DNA of 64,000 bases, from assembly GCA_036346375.1 (NCBI GenBank), contig JAYEVE010000815.1, positions 1-64,000 on the forward strand. The letters are read 5' to 3'. The stretch is from Guadua angustifolia. Lineage: Eukaryota > Streptophyta > Magnoliopsida > Poales > Poaceae. The notes beneath the pieces are model-generated. The model did no database searches, was not told the origin of the DNA, and was given only the letters and a program-made list of their open reading frames with translations. Both the position numbers and the translations under genes were made by a program. Below, piece after piece: positions 32,761-43,330 of the stretch (position 1 is the first letter of the stretch; each line of letters starts with the position of its first letter).

Positions 32761-33048
32761 CCCATCGAGTAGTCTTTTTATTCCCCTCAAGTCCTCAATC
32801 CTAGCGGATTTTGGAGTAAACCTAGCCTAGAAGTGTCATCTTTCATCTTTTTCATAAAGGAAAAAAGTAAACCAATGCACCATCGGTTGATGAAATATAT
32901 ATATGAATATGACAACATCGACAGTAAAATGGAAAGAGATACACAAAGATCATTCAAATTTAATTGTGCGCTCATGTTACAACATCTGGAAGACATTTTA
33001 GATCAAGAGCATGTCAATCACATCCTAACTCCTAACCTAGATATAGTG

Positions 33049-33360
33049 TCACACGGTCAGTTGAACTGTGCAGGATGCAATAGAATCCAAAAGCCATGTA
33101 TGAGGAATAGCCCTGCAGCCAAATGTTGCTGCCAACTCTTCAGCCTCGGCCATTCCTTTCTTGATAACCTCATCAAGGGTGTCCTGATCACTTCCTTGCG
33201 GCGGCTCCATGCTGTAGACAATCAAGGATGTGCTAGAGAGATCAATCTTGTCCAAGATCGACCCCCTTGCTGCTGCAATCAAATCCTCAAGGTGAACCTT
33301 GTATGTCGGCATGAAATGTCCACTGAAGTAGAAGGTCAACCCTGCAAACAGACTTGGTGC
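33049..33360 (-). CDS. BRCA1-like protein, last coding exon (BRCT domain)
   Basis: Minus strand, 103 codons plus stop, starting right after an acceptor (TTGTACTCCAG). It reads LFAGLTFYFSGHFMPTYK, VHLEDLIAAARGSIL, SLIVYSMEPPQGSD and AATFGCRAIPHTWLLDSIAS, the last BRCT repeat as found at the C-terminus of plant BRCA1 and its relatives. The conserved Trp of the repeat is present (HTWLLDSI). In the family this domain binds phosphopeptides in homologous-recombination repair in the nucleus. The exon is intact and joins in phase 0 to 38,280-38,162. BARD1-type proteins share this architecture, so the exact paralogue is not fixed. Confidence 0.75.
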   Translation of the reverse strand, partial: APSLFAGLTFYFSGHFMPTYKVHLEDLIAAARGSILDKIDLSSTSLIVYSMEPPQGSDQDTLDEVIKKGMAEAEELAATFGCRAIPHTWLLDSIASCTVQLTV

Positions 33361-33383
33361 CTGGAGTACAAGAAACATGTGCG

Positions 33384-33388
33384 GTCAA
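33384..33388. repeat. target-site duplication of element D, left
   Basis: GTCAA, repeated at 38,097-38,101. Confidence 0.9.
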
Positions 33389-33618
33389 TGTGAAATAATG
33401 TGTTGATTCAGAGTAGGATTAGGCCAGCCTTCCTTTCCATCTTTATTGTATCTATCTTTGGGTAGTATTCTGTATTTGTCGCTAGAATCCTGTTACCGTG
33501 ATTGCTGGTTATTGCCATCTTAGTCTTGTACATAATACGACACAATTGGTGGTATATAATGAGATTGATTCTATTGTGCCCTGTGAGGCAAATACTCAAA
33601 ACTCTGTCTTTTCTCATA
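33389..33618 (+). repeat. element D 5' LTR
   Basis: Starts TGTGAAATAATG and ends TTTTCTCATA, same length as the 3' copy at 37,867-38,096. GTATATAATGAG near its end is a TATA-like word. Confidence 0.95.
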
Positions 33619-33630
33619 TTGTATCAGAGC
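33619..33630 (+). promoter_or_regulatory. primer binding site of element D
   Basis: TTGTATCAGAGC follows the LTR with no gap. It is the iMet-type site with one change (TTGGTATC is more usual). Confidence 0.85.
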
Positions 33631-33647
33631 CTTTTCCTTCTTCTTCA

Positions 33648-34997
33648 ATGTCCTCCAGCACATCAAACTCTGCCGTGATTCCTCCGACTGCTGCAGCAAA
33701 TTCTGCTGCCATGGCCGGAGTGCTTCCGATGCCGAGTTTTGGTCATCTTGTCAACGTCAAATTGACGCGTGACAATTATCTGCTTTGGAAGGCTCAGCTT
33801 ATTCCCTATCTTAGGGGACAACAATTGCTGAGATTTATAGATGGGACAACGACAGCACCACCTACAACTTTCTTGCAGCTGATTGAAGGCAAGGAAGAAC
33901 AAGTCCCAAATCCAGAGTATAATGCCTGGCTTGCGCAAGATCAGATGGTTCTCAGCACCATCTTATCTTCCCTAGCTCCTGAGGTTCTGTCTCAGGTGCT
34001 TTTCCTGACAACAGCGCGCTAGGTCTGGGTGTCTCTTGAACAGATGTTTGCCTCCCAGTCAAGAGCACGGATGATTCAGATACGTCGCCAGCTTGCAACT
34101 GTCCGCAAAGGCAATTTGTCTATGGCGGATTATTTCAACAAGGTGAAGGGCTTTGCTGATGCCTTAGCTGCTGCAGGTCATTCTCTTCTAGAGGAAGAGG
34201 TTGTCATCTACATGCTTACAGGTCTTGACTCCGAATATGATTCTCTTATGACCTCAGTTTCTACTAGGTCAGATCAACTTACCCTGAGTGATCTCTATGC
34301 TCACATGTTGAGCTATGAGATTCGTCAGGAGCAGCACAATCAAAGTTTTGATGTACAGACTCCTTCGGTGAATGCTGCATCGCGTGGAGGATGGCATGGT
34401 GGCCGTGGCCGTGGCCGTGGTCGTAGTAATCGATCAGGCTACCAACAGAGCGGCTTGTCTCAGAACAATAGCAATAACCAGGGCAACAATGGTAGCAATG
34501 CTGTCGGAGGAAAAGCGAAACCGGTGTGCCAAGTTTGTGGGAAAATTGGTCACACGGCACTCCGGTGCTACAATCGATTCAACCATGCATTTCAGGCAGA
34601 GGATAATCGAATTGCAGCACATGTTAACACTGGAGGCTATTCTGTTGATCCGGCGTGGTATACAGATACTGGTGCCACAGACCATATTACAAGTGAGTTG
34701 GACAAGTTGTCTGTGAGGGAGAGGTATGGAGGCAAGGACCAAGTGCATACGGCCAGCGGTACAGGTATGCAGATCACTCATATTGGTCACTCCCAAATTC
34801 ACTCTCCTGTCAAATCTCTTCATCTTCGCAATATATTACATGTTCCTGCCTCCACAAAGAACCTTCTTTCTGTCCATAAATTCACATCTGATAATAATGT
34901 ATTCCTCGAGTTTCATCCTAATTATTTTCTTGTTAAGGATCGACTCACGAAGAAGGTTCTGCTTCAGGTGCCAGTAAGGGAGGCCTATATCCCTTAG
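33648..34997 (+). pseudogene. element D gag and protease
   Basis: From ATG 33,648 the frame is open to 34,997 except for TAG at 34,020-34,022. Gag shows LTRDNYLLWKAQLIPYL and QLATVRKGNLSMADYFNKVK (UBN2-type gag). A G/R-rich linker follows, then the zinc knuckle CQVCGKIGHTALRC (C-x2-C-x4-H-x4-C) near 34,527. The protease motif is WYTDTGATDHIT, with LRNILHVPASTKNLLSV after it. The early TAG separates most of gag from its start. Confidence 0.9.
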
Positions 34998-35035
34998 GTT
35001 CTGTGAGCTCATTTGAAAACTGAGGTGTTCATCTT

Positions 35036-36461
35036 GTGACTAAACCGGATCAAGAGTTGTGGCATTGCCGGTTGGGTCATCCTTCTGCTCAAGTTGTCCA
35101 AGAAGTCATTCGTAGTAATAATCTACCCTGTTCTATGATGCGTGTCAACAGGGTAAGAGTCATCAGTTACCATATTCTAGGTCTTGTAGTGAGTTTTCTG
35201 CTCCTTTGCAACTTGTTTACTCCGATGTTTGGGGTCCTGCTGTACTCTCTAGTGGAGGATATAAGTACTATGTAAGCTTCATCGATGCTTTTAGTAAGTT
35301 TACATGGATTTATATGCTCAAGAACAAATCTGATGTCTACAAAATTTTCCTTCAGTATCAAGCTCATGTTGAAAGACTTTTGGGTAAGAAAATTATGTGT
35401 GTTCAATCAGACTAGGGAGGGGAGTATCAAAAGTTAAATCCCTTCTTTCAGCGTCTTAGCATTGAACATCATGTTTCTTGTCCTTACACACACCAACAAA
35501 ATGGATCTGCAGAACGCAAACATCATCACATAGTTGAGTCAGGATTATCTCTTTTAGCTTAGTCTTCTCTTCCGCTTCGTTTTTGGGATGAAGCATTCCA
35601 AACTGCATGTTTTCTTATCAACCGTACACCCAGTCATGTCATTCAGTTCTCTACTCCTTTGGAAAAACTTCTTGGATGCAAACCTGACTACACTTTTCTT
35701 CGGGTTTTCGGGTGTGCATGTTGGCCTCATCTTCGACCTTATAACACCCATAAACTACAATTCCGATCTATTCACTATGTCTTTTTAGGCTACAGTAGTA
35801 TGCACAAGGGATATCGATGTCTTAATCCTTCCTCCGGCGTATATATATTTCTCGTGATGTTATTTTCGATGAACATGTTTTTCCTTATGCTCAGCAACCA
35901 TCATCATCTCCATCACCATTTGCTTTCACCGAAAATTCCATTCTGTTGCCTATCACATCTTTGACCTCCTCTTCTTGTTTCACTAATGGGAGTGATCACG
36001 AACTGAGTGATTTGCGGTCTGCAACGTTGTCTAATGCTACTGATCCTTCTTCTATTCCCGAGTCTTCTTGTGATGTGCAAGAACAATGCCAGGAGGTGAC
36101 TGAAGTTAGCACTAATAATACCAACAGTACTGAGCTATCTCCAGGAACTACTGCAACTCATGAATCGAGTGCACATCATGATCTGGTGGCACCACGTTCT
36201 TATCCCACGCGAACAAGGCTTCAAGATAATATCAGCAAGCCCAAGAAATGGACTGATGGTACTGTTCCCTATGGTAGGAAGCAAGGTCAGAAGCAAGGTC
36301 ATGTGGCAATTGTAACCACAGAGCCCAGCAACTATCTTGAAGCCATGCAAAATGATAATTGGAAATCAGCCATGGATCAAGAATTTCTAGCCTTGATGAA
36401 AAATAATACCTGGCATCTTGTGCCCTATTTGCCTGGTTTGAATGTTATTGATTCAAAGTAG
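35036..36461 (+). pseudogene. element D integrase
   Basis: The pre-integrase motif ELWHCRLGHPSAQVVQE is followed by a frameshift into VYSDVWGPAVLSSGG and YVSFIDAFSKFTWIY (first catalytic Asp region). A TAG at about 35,413 precedes GGEYQKLNPFF and HQQNGSAERKHH. Another TAG near 35,560 and more shifts follow, and the C-terminal part ends DSK, TAG at 36,459-36,461. Normally one open frame spans this region. Confidence 0.85.
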
Positions 36462-37853
36462 GTGTTTAAGATAAAGAGAAAGGCTGATGGATCAATTGAC
36501 AGGTACAAAGCAAGATTGGTGGCTAAAGATTTCAAGCAAAGGTATGGAATAGATTATGATGATACTTTTAGCCCTGTCATAAAACCAGTGACCATCAGGT
36601 TAATTCTCTCAATTGCTATATCCAAAGGATGGAGTTTGAGACAGTTGGATGTTCAAAATGCTTTTCTTCATGGTGTTCTTGAAGAAGATGTGTATATGAA
36701 GCAGCCTCCTGGATATGAGGACAAACAAAACCCACAGATGATATGTAAATTGGATAAAGCTCTCTATGGGCTCAAGCAAGCACCTCGAGCTTGGTATTCT
36801 CGTCTCAGTGCAAAACTTCAGGAACTTGGTTTCTATTCATCTCGTGCAGACACTTCATTGTTTATTCAGCAAGACAGTGAGAACACCACTTATGTATTGA
36901 TATATGTGGATGATGTTATAGTCACTAGCTCTTCAAGCCACTATGTTGGTAAGTTAATATCTTGCTTACAACATGAGTTTGCTATTAAAGATCTTGGAGA
37001 GCTACACTATTTTCTTGACATTGAAATACAACATCGAGATGAAGGTCTGATCTTGTCTCAAACAAAATATGTAAAAGATATTCTTGATCGTGTGGGCATG
37101 CGACAGTGCAAGTCTGTCTCCACACCTCTGTCAATAACCGAAAAGTTATCCAAACACAATGGAGAATTGCTAACATCAGAAGAGGCCACCAAATATCGAA
37201 GCACAGTTGGTGCTTTGCAGTATGTGACCTTAACTCGTCCAAACATTTCATTTGCAGTAAATAAGGTGTGTCAGTTTATGCAATCGCTGACAAATGTGCA
37301 TTGGACAGTGGTTAAAAGAATACTGCGGTATTTGCAGCATACCGCAACAACAGGACTATACATACGTCGATCTGGGTCTACTCTGTTGAGTGCCTTTTCT
37401 GATGCTGACTGGGCCGGTTGCCCTGATGATCGGCATTCAACTGGTGGTTTCGTGGTTTTCTATGGTGATAATCTTATTTCTGGAGCTCTAGAAAGCAGGT
37501 TACTGTTTCAAGGTCAAGTACCGAAGCAGAATACAAGGCGATGGCTAATGCTACAGCAGAGGTGATTTGGATTCAGTCATTATTGAAAGAACTTGGCATT
37601 TATCAAGCTCGAGCTCCAACACTGTGGTGTGATAATTTGGGGGCAACATACCTCTCTACTAATCCAATATTCATGCACGGACGAAGCATATTGAAGTGGA
37701 TTTTCACTTTGTTAGAGAACGTGTGGTGCACAAACTTCTGGACATACGATTCATATCCTCTAAAGATCAACTTGCAGATGGTCTCACAAAGGCGCTTGCT
37801 CTCACAGACATGTTGAAGCTTCATCGCAATCTTAACCTTCTCAATTCAGGCTA
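36462..37853 (+). pseudogene. element D reverse transcriptase and RNase H
   Basis: RT reads YKARLVAKDFKQRYGIDYDD, LRQLDVQNAFLHGVLEEDVY, YGLKQAPRAWYSRL and the catalytic YVDD near 36,905. This stretch is open from 36,462 to 37,565. RNase H follows: LSAFSDADWAGCPDDRHSTG, then in another frame AEVIWIQSLLKELG and VRERVVHKLLDIR. It ends LNLLNSG with TAA at about 37,853, just before the G-rich polypurine tract GATTGAGGGG. Confidence 0.9.
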
Positions 37854-37866
37854 AGATTGAGGGGTG

Positions 37867-38096
37867 TGTGAAATAATGTGTTGATTCAGAGTAGGATTAG
37901 GCCAGCCTTCCTTTCCATCTTTGCTGTATCTATCTTTGGCTAGTATTCTGTATTTGTCACTAGAATCCTGTTACCGTGATTGCTGGTTATTGCCATCTTA
38001 GTCCTGTACATAATACGGCACAATTGGTGGTATATAATGAGATTGATTCTGTTGTGCTCTGTGAGGCAAATACTCAAAACTCTGTTTTTTCTCATA
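37867..38096 (+). repeat. element D 3' LTR
   Basis: 230 bases with 9 differences from the 5' copy and no indels. Followed by TSD GTCAA. Confidence 0.95.
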
Positions 38097-38161
38097 GTCA
38101 ATACTCCATGAATATTGAAGTTCTAGTTTCACTGATTTTCTCATATGATTTATATACAAAC

Positions 38162-38280
38162 CTTGTGCATTGCTCGTAGTCTTCCTGTACGAGGGCCATC
38201 AAAGGAGCCATGAACGTCAGAACTGATCTCATAGGGCTCTTCTGGGACTGGTCCTCTAGTCTCCATACATGCTTTCAGCC
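38162..38280 (-). CDS. BRCA1-like protein, next-to-last coding exon (BRCT region)
   Basis: Minus strand, 119 bases between acceptor GATATTTAG and donor GTTTGT. It reads LKACMETRGPVPEEPYEISS, then DVHGSFDGPRTGRLRAMHK. The segment before the last BRCT repeat of plant BRCA1 has the same pattern (an acidic DVHG..DGP word followed by basic residues). It starts in phase 1 (two bases complete a split codon) and ends in phase 0, which fits the last exon. Earlier exons are not visible up to 64,000: either the next intron exceeds 25 kb or the gene is truncated. Confidence 0.7.
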
Positions 38281-38394
38281 CTAAATATCATAAGAATTTG
38301 CATTAGAAGAACTTCCTTACAGAAGAGGGCACTTCACACTAGAGCAACCAAAGTAGATGCAGGCACAATGTTTGCATAGTAAGTGTGGAGTACA

Positions 38395-38857
38395 TGTTCC
38401 CTGGATATCTACAAGGCAAGCTGAACAGACCGTCCAGGAGAGGATGGGCCAGGTTGGCAGCATGAAGATGGGTACCACCTAGGCTGCTTCCAACGTATGC
38501 GACACGAGAACTCTAAAGATAGCAACCGACCTTGTTTAGGTAGGATACAATTATAATCTTGACCATTATCATGTTCAACGGATAAGAAAAAGAGATACGA
38601 TCTCCACCTTGTAACCAATCAAGACTCTCCCTTGTAACCGCACCCCTCTGCTATATAAAGGGGGGGTAGGATAACATCATCATGAGGAGAAGATCATCAG
38701 CAATAGGCTAGACACACTTAATCCCAGAGCACAGGACTAGGGTATTATCTCCTTCGCAAGAGCCCGAACCTGTATAATTCTTGCGTCTTATGCTACCATC
38801 GAGTTTGGATCCAGCGCCTAGCCCCATTTTCATTATTGCTGACAACAAATGTCGACA
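38395..38857 (+). repeat. element E 5' LTR (left edge uncertain)
   Basis: Ends AAATGTCGACA at 38,857 directly before a primer site. TATATAAAG lies at 38,652-38,660. The left edge TGTTCCCTGG at 38,395 is the best TG start upstream, but without the 3' LTR it cannot be confirmed. No TSD is available. Confidence 0.65.
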
Positions 38858-38880
38858 GTTGGCGCGCCAGGTAGGGGGTG
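38858..38880 (+). promoter_or_regulatory. primer binding site of element E
   Basis: GTTGGCGCGCCAGGTAGGGG right after the LTR, a well-known type of primer site in plant gypsy elements. Confidence 0.8.
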
Positions 38881-38906
38881 CGTTAGGATCAATCTCGTCA
38901 AACTCG

Positions 38907-40508
38907 ATGGCGATCCCCGTCGGAGTTGTTGACACCTTCGCGCCCACCCAGGTCTTCCGCTTCGGGAGTCTGGACTTTGTTGCCGATAACCTGGGTAGGC
39001 TCACCCTTTCGAATCCGTACCAGATCCAATCTGGAAGGGGTGCCATTGCTCCTTCGCTCGAACAACCACTTGGATCGAGGAATATCACGGGGTCTGCTCC
39101 TCGACTCAGACGTGGAAAAGGTCCGGTCAAGGACAGGTCCTGAGTGGTAGGCAACATCAACAGCAAATCACTCTGATACGGAGATAAGTTTAATCAGTCC
39201 CCTTGTTCCTCTAACTCAAAAGGCAGTGCGGAAAGCTATCAAGGCTTTCGCGGCATCTTCGTGATTGAAAACCATCGGATCGAGTCCCGGAAGAAGGATC
39301 TTTGCAGAGGCGAGCGCCGTCGCGAGGCCCAGGAGGCGCGGGCAAAGTCTCTCCAAACCAGAGGCCGCAACGTCAATGAGGACATCCTACAGACGAAGAT
39401 TGGGAACCAAACAGTTTTCCACACCCCTCAGCAAAATATCGTCGTCTCAAAGACGCTGCTTGACACCCTGGGACTAATGCTCGGTCCCAATAGCCCAGCT
39501 ACCCCGATCGTGGCCCAAGTCAAGGCCATGGTGACGGCAGCAGCAATTCAACACAACCAGAAAGAGTCAGCGGAGAAGGCGTGGTCTCGCGCCTGTACAG
39601 CCACTCAAACTGCAAGTAGCCATCCTGCCCACAGTCAGTCCATGCACGCCCGGCAAGAGCTTTATCGGGGTGAGGACGCCCGCTGGAGCATCAGTCGTGA
39701 TCTTCGCTTGGACCTTAATGCCAGGCGACGTGAGCGGGAAGATGATGAGCGTCGTCGACGTGAACATGACTATGAGCGTTTCGGCATCATCTGTGATGGC
39801 CGGGACGACCGCAGGGATCTACACCACCACAACCGAAACGACGACGAGGGCTGCCGAGTTAGAACGCCACCTCAACGATATCCGCACCGACGTAGCGACG
39901 GGCCCATTAATGGTGTCCGCACTTTCACTCCCCGGCTCCGCCGAGTGGTCTGGCCCGAAGGTTTCAATCCTAAGGGCATAACCAAATTCGATTGGGAGAG
40001 GGACCCAGAAGCTTGGCTACAGGTCTACTCTCTTGCTATCAAGGAAGCTGGAGGCGACCACAATGTGATGGTGAACTATTTGCCGGTCACGCTCACCCCG
40101 TCGGCTCAAGCTTGGCTCACAGAACTTCCAGAGAACTCTATAGATTCCTAGGGAGATCTCTGTGACCAATTCATCACCAATTTCTAGGGCACCTACGAGA
40201 TACCTAGAACCCCTTGGGACTTGTACCAACTCCATTAAAAGAAAGATGAGTCTCTTCGGGGGTTCATCAGGCGCTTCATGCAGAAAAAGAACACCATTCG
40301 GGATATCTCTGAAGCGGTCATCATAGCGGTGTTCCAAAAGGGTGTCTGCGATGGTGACTTGATCAAAGAGATGTCCCGGAAGCCGCCATCTATGGTAAAA
40401 GAGATGCTCGCCCTAGCAGATCGCTATGCCACGGCCTCGGATGCCCTAGCCGAGCGCCAGGAGGATCGTCGCGACAAAGGGGCGAAGGAGGACCACCGAG
40501 TCCTCTAA
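38907..40508 (+). pseudogene. element E gag
   Basis: The first ATG after the primer site is 38,907 (MAIPVGVVDTFAPTQVFRFG). A frame change leads to the core at 39,261-40,151: an R/D/E-rich stretch, then FTPRLRRVVWPEGFNPKGIT, KFDWERDPEAWLQVYSLAIK and AQAWLTELPENSIDS. Stops follow at about 40,149, 40,184 and 40,236, then SLRGFIRRFMQKKNTIRDIS and MVKEMLALADRYATASDALA. This matches Tat-type gag. Confidence 0.8.
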
Positions 40509-40600
40509 GCGAAGGGACAGAAGCGAAAAGCGAGCGAATTGGTTGCGGTAGTGGCCTTGATCGGCCTTGGGCGCCCTAGACGGATGACTAAGACAAGATA

Positions 40601-41100
40601 ATGGATACAGTTTGTCCTTTTCATCCCAAGGGGAAGCATGCTGTCAAGGACTGTTTCACTCTTAAAAGGTTCGCGAAGGAAAGTAACAAGCGAGCGGGCC
40701 AAAATAAAGGAGAGGCGAGCAAGAAGCAGGACCCCCCTGAAGATGATGGAGGCGAATACCAGATGACCAAACGCGAGCTCAACTACATATTCGGGGGCTC
40801 GGCAGCGTATGAGTCCAAGCGTAAGCGGCCGACCGCTCGGGAAGTCAGCCGCGATCAGCGCACGCAACTCCCCAATATCTGAGGTGGTCCGAAGTCCCAA
40901 TCACATTTGACCGCTTAGATCATCCCGACCATATTCCTTATCCAGGTAGATATCCTCTGGTACTCGACCCCGTTATTCGCAATGTCAGGCTCAAGAGGGT
41001 GCTGGTCGACGGAGGGAGCAGACTCAACGTTCTTTTCTCCAAGACCTTCGACGTTATGAAGATCCCCCGCTCCGATATGACGATCCGCGCTTTGAAGTAG
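40601..41100 (+). pseudogene. element E gag knuckle and protease
   Basis: CPFHPKGKHAVKDC is a C-x2-H-x4-H-x4-C motif like that of element B. ITFDRLDHPDHIPYPGRYPL and VLVDGGSRLNVLFSKTFDVM follow in another frame, giving the protease active-site DGGS. A TAG comes after IRALK. Shifts separate knuckle and protease. Confidence 0.8.
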
Positions 41101-41129
41101 CTGATTTCGAGACGGCATACCACGCCATC

Positions 41130-42393
41130 TTGGGAAGGCCGGGCCTAGCCAGATTCATGGCTGTGCCTCATTACACTTACCTTGCACTGAAGATGCCAGG
41201 ACCAAAGGGCATCATCACAATTCGTGGCGACGTCAAACAGTCCTTCGTGTGCGACAAGGAGAGCTGCGAGATGGCTGAGAAGCAAGAAGCAACGGTTGAC
41301 TGGGAGAAGATCTGTCTGGCAGCTACGCTCCACCAGGACGAAGGAGACGTTCCAACCAAGAAGCAGGCCAAGCAGAGCATGAAACCCGATGAGGGAGTCA
41401 AGAAGGTGATACTTGACCCATCCAACTCGGCCCAAGTGGCCCTAATTGGGACAGGGCTCGATCACAAATAGGAAGACGCGCTCGTCACTTTCCTTGGTGA
41501 ACCAGGACATTTTCGCTTGGAAGCTATCTGATATGCTCGGTGTCCCTAGGGAGGTGATCGAGCACTCCCTCAACATCGACGAGAAGGCGAAGCCTATCAA
41601 GCAGCAGCTCCGGCGGTTTGCGCAAGACCGCCGTGATGCCATCAGGGAAGAGATCACTAAGCTTTTAGCCGCAGGGTTCATAAAAGAAGTGTATCATTCC
41701 GACTGGCTAGCGAACCCAGTTCTTGTTCACAAAAAGAATAAAAGTTGGCGCATGTGTGTTGATTATACCGATCTCAATAAGGTGTGTCCAAAAGATCTGT
41801 TCGGATTACCTCGTATTGATCAGGTGGTGGATTCAACCGCTGGGTGTGAGCTCCTGAGTTTTCTAGATGCTTACTTGGGATATCACCAGATCAGGTTGAA
41901 AGAAGAAGACTGCATCAAGACCTCATTCATCACCCCGTTCAGCGCCTTCTGCTATGTCACAATGCCATTCGGGTTGAAAAATGCTGGCGCAACCTATCAA
42001 CGTGCAATTCAACAGTGTTTTCACACTCAACTCGGACGCAATGTGGAGGCATACATGGATGATGTCATCGTCAAATCTTGCGTAAAGGAGGACCTCATAT
42101 CTGATTTGGTCGAGACATTTGAAAACCTGAGGGCCTACAAGATGAAGCTCAATCTCGAGAAGTGTGTCTTCGGAGTCCCTTCGGGAAAACTACTTGGATT
42201 CATCGTGTCGCATCGTGGTATCGTGGCAAACCCGGAGAAGATCAATGCCATCCTGAAGATGAAACCTTCGACTTGCCAAAAAGACGTCCAGAAACTCACA
42301 GGATGCATGGTGGCACTCAGTAGATTCATTTCTCGCCTGGAATCGCGGGCGATGCCGTTTTTCAAGCTCCTGAAGAAGCAAGGCAACTTCTAG
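41130..42393 (+). pseudogene. element E reverse transcriptase
   Basis: Linker LARFMAVPHYTYLALKMPG and GPKGIITIRGDVKQSF, then RT from about 41,480: MLGVPREVIEHSLNI, SDWLANPVLVHKKNKSWRMC, FLDAYLGYHQIRLKEEDC, MPFGLKNAGATYQRAI and AYMDDVIVKS near 42,050 (catalytic YMDD). The frame 41,446-42,393 is open and ends with a TAG before WTPEA, the start of RNase H. This is the best preserved RT in the window. Confidence 0.9.
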
Positions 42394-43330
42394 TGGACTC
42401 CAGAGGCACAACAGGCTTTCGAGGATCTTAAGGCATTCCTGACTATGCCGTCGGTATTGGTCTCACCGATGCCCGAAGAACCCCTTTTGCTCTACATAGC
42501 GGCAATGACTCATGTAGTTAGCGCCACAATTGTTGTGGAGCTAGAGGAGACAGGACACCTGCAGAAGGTTTAGCGCCCAGTCTATTTCGTCAGGGAAGTG
42601 CTGGGCGAGTCTAAGGTACGGTACCCACAAGTACAGAAGCTACTATACGCCGTACTACTTACCTCTCGCAAGCTTAGGAATTATTTCCAAGAAGATTCGA
42701 TTTCGATGGTTACTTCCTTTCCGATTGGGGACATACTTCACAATCGGGAAGCTACTGGGAGAATCACGAAGTGGGCGATCGAGCTCGGAGCTTTTGAGAT
42801 CTATTTCAAGCCACGAACTGCCATCAAGTCCCAAGTCCTCGCTGACTTCATCGCCGAGTGGATAGAGCTGCAGAATCCCACAGCCATTGAGGAGCTCAAG
42901 TACTGGACAATGTACTTCGATGGTTCCCTCTTGCTCGGGCGCTGAAGTGGCGTTGTAGCTCATCTCCCGGCAGGATCTACCAAGCACGTTCTTCAAATCC
43001 ACTTTTCGCATCAAACAACGCCGCCGAGTATGAGGCACTCATCCACAGACTCCGTATCGCCATATCGCTCGGTATCCAACAATTGACAGTTCGCGGGAAC
43101 TCCCAGTTGGTGATTAATCAAGTGCAGAAGGACTGGTCGTGCATCGGTGATAACATGGCAGCATATTGCCAGGAAGTGCGCAAGCTGGAAGGCAACTTCG
43201 ATGGGCTGGAGCTTATTCATGTGCTACGCAGAGACAACAAAGCAGCATACGAACTCGCAAGATTAGGCTCCAGTCGGGCGACAGTCCCGACTGGCGTATT
43301 CATCGAAGAGTTCCACAAACCCACGATAAG
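42394..43330 (+). pseudogene. element E RNase H and second RNase H
   Basis: First RNase H: FEDLKAFLTMPSVLVSPMPE and LLLYIAAMTHVVSATIVVE, a TAG at about 42,572, then RPVYFVREVLGESK and QKLLYAVLLTSRKLRNYFQ. Second domain: KYWTMYFDGSLLLGR, a TGA, and LTVRGNSQLVINQVQKDWSC with ELARLGSSRATVPTGVFIEE after it. The double RNase H supports the Tat assignment. Confidence 0.85.

Larger units (their letters stand above)
33389..38096 (+). mobile_element. element D: Ty1/copia retrotransposon
   Basis: A 4,708-base complete element with two 230-base LTRs, primer site, gag-pol and TSD GTCAA. Domain order gag, protease, integrase, RT, RNase H is that of copia. RT and gag resemble the Ale/Retrofit (Hopscotch-like) group, though the lineage is tentative. 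LTRs start TG and end CATA rather than CA. The two LTRs differ at 9 of 230 positions, 8 of them transitions, so it is fairly young. Several stops and frameshifts make it non-functional. Confidence 0.95.
33361..38161 (-). other. BRCA1-like last intron enlarged by element D
   Basis: Donor GTTTGT at 38,161 and acceptor CTCCAG at 33,361 define a 4,801-base intron. Removing D and one TSD copy leaves 88 bases, an ordinary plant intron length. D lies in the opposite orientation to the gene. Confidence 0.75.

Noticed and set aside
38195..38260. Possible TSD of element E (GTACA before 38,395)
   Set aside because: The matching GTACA near 63,288 is not at an LTR end, and there is no 3' LTR to pair with it.
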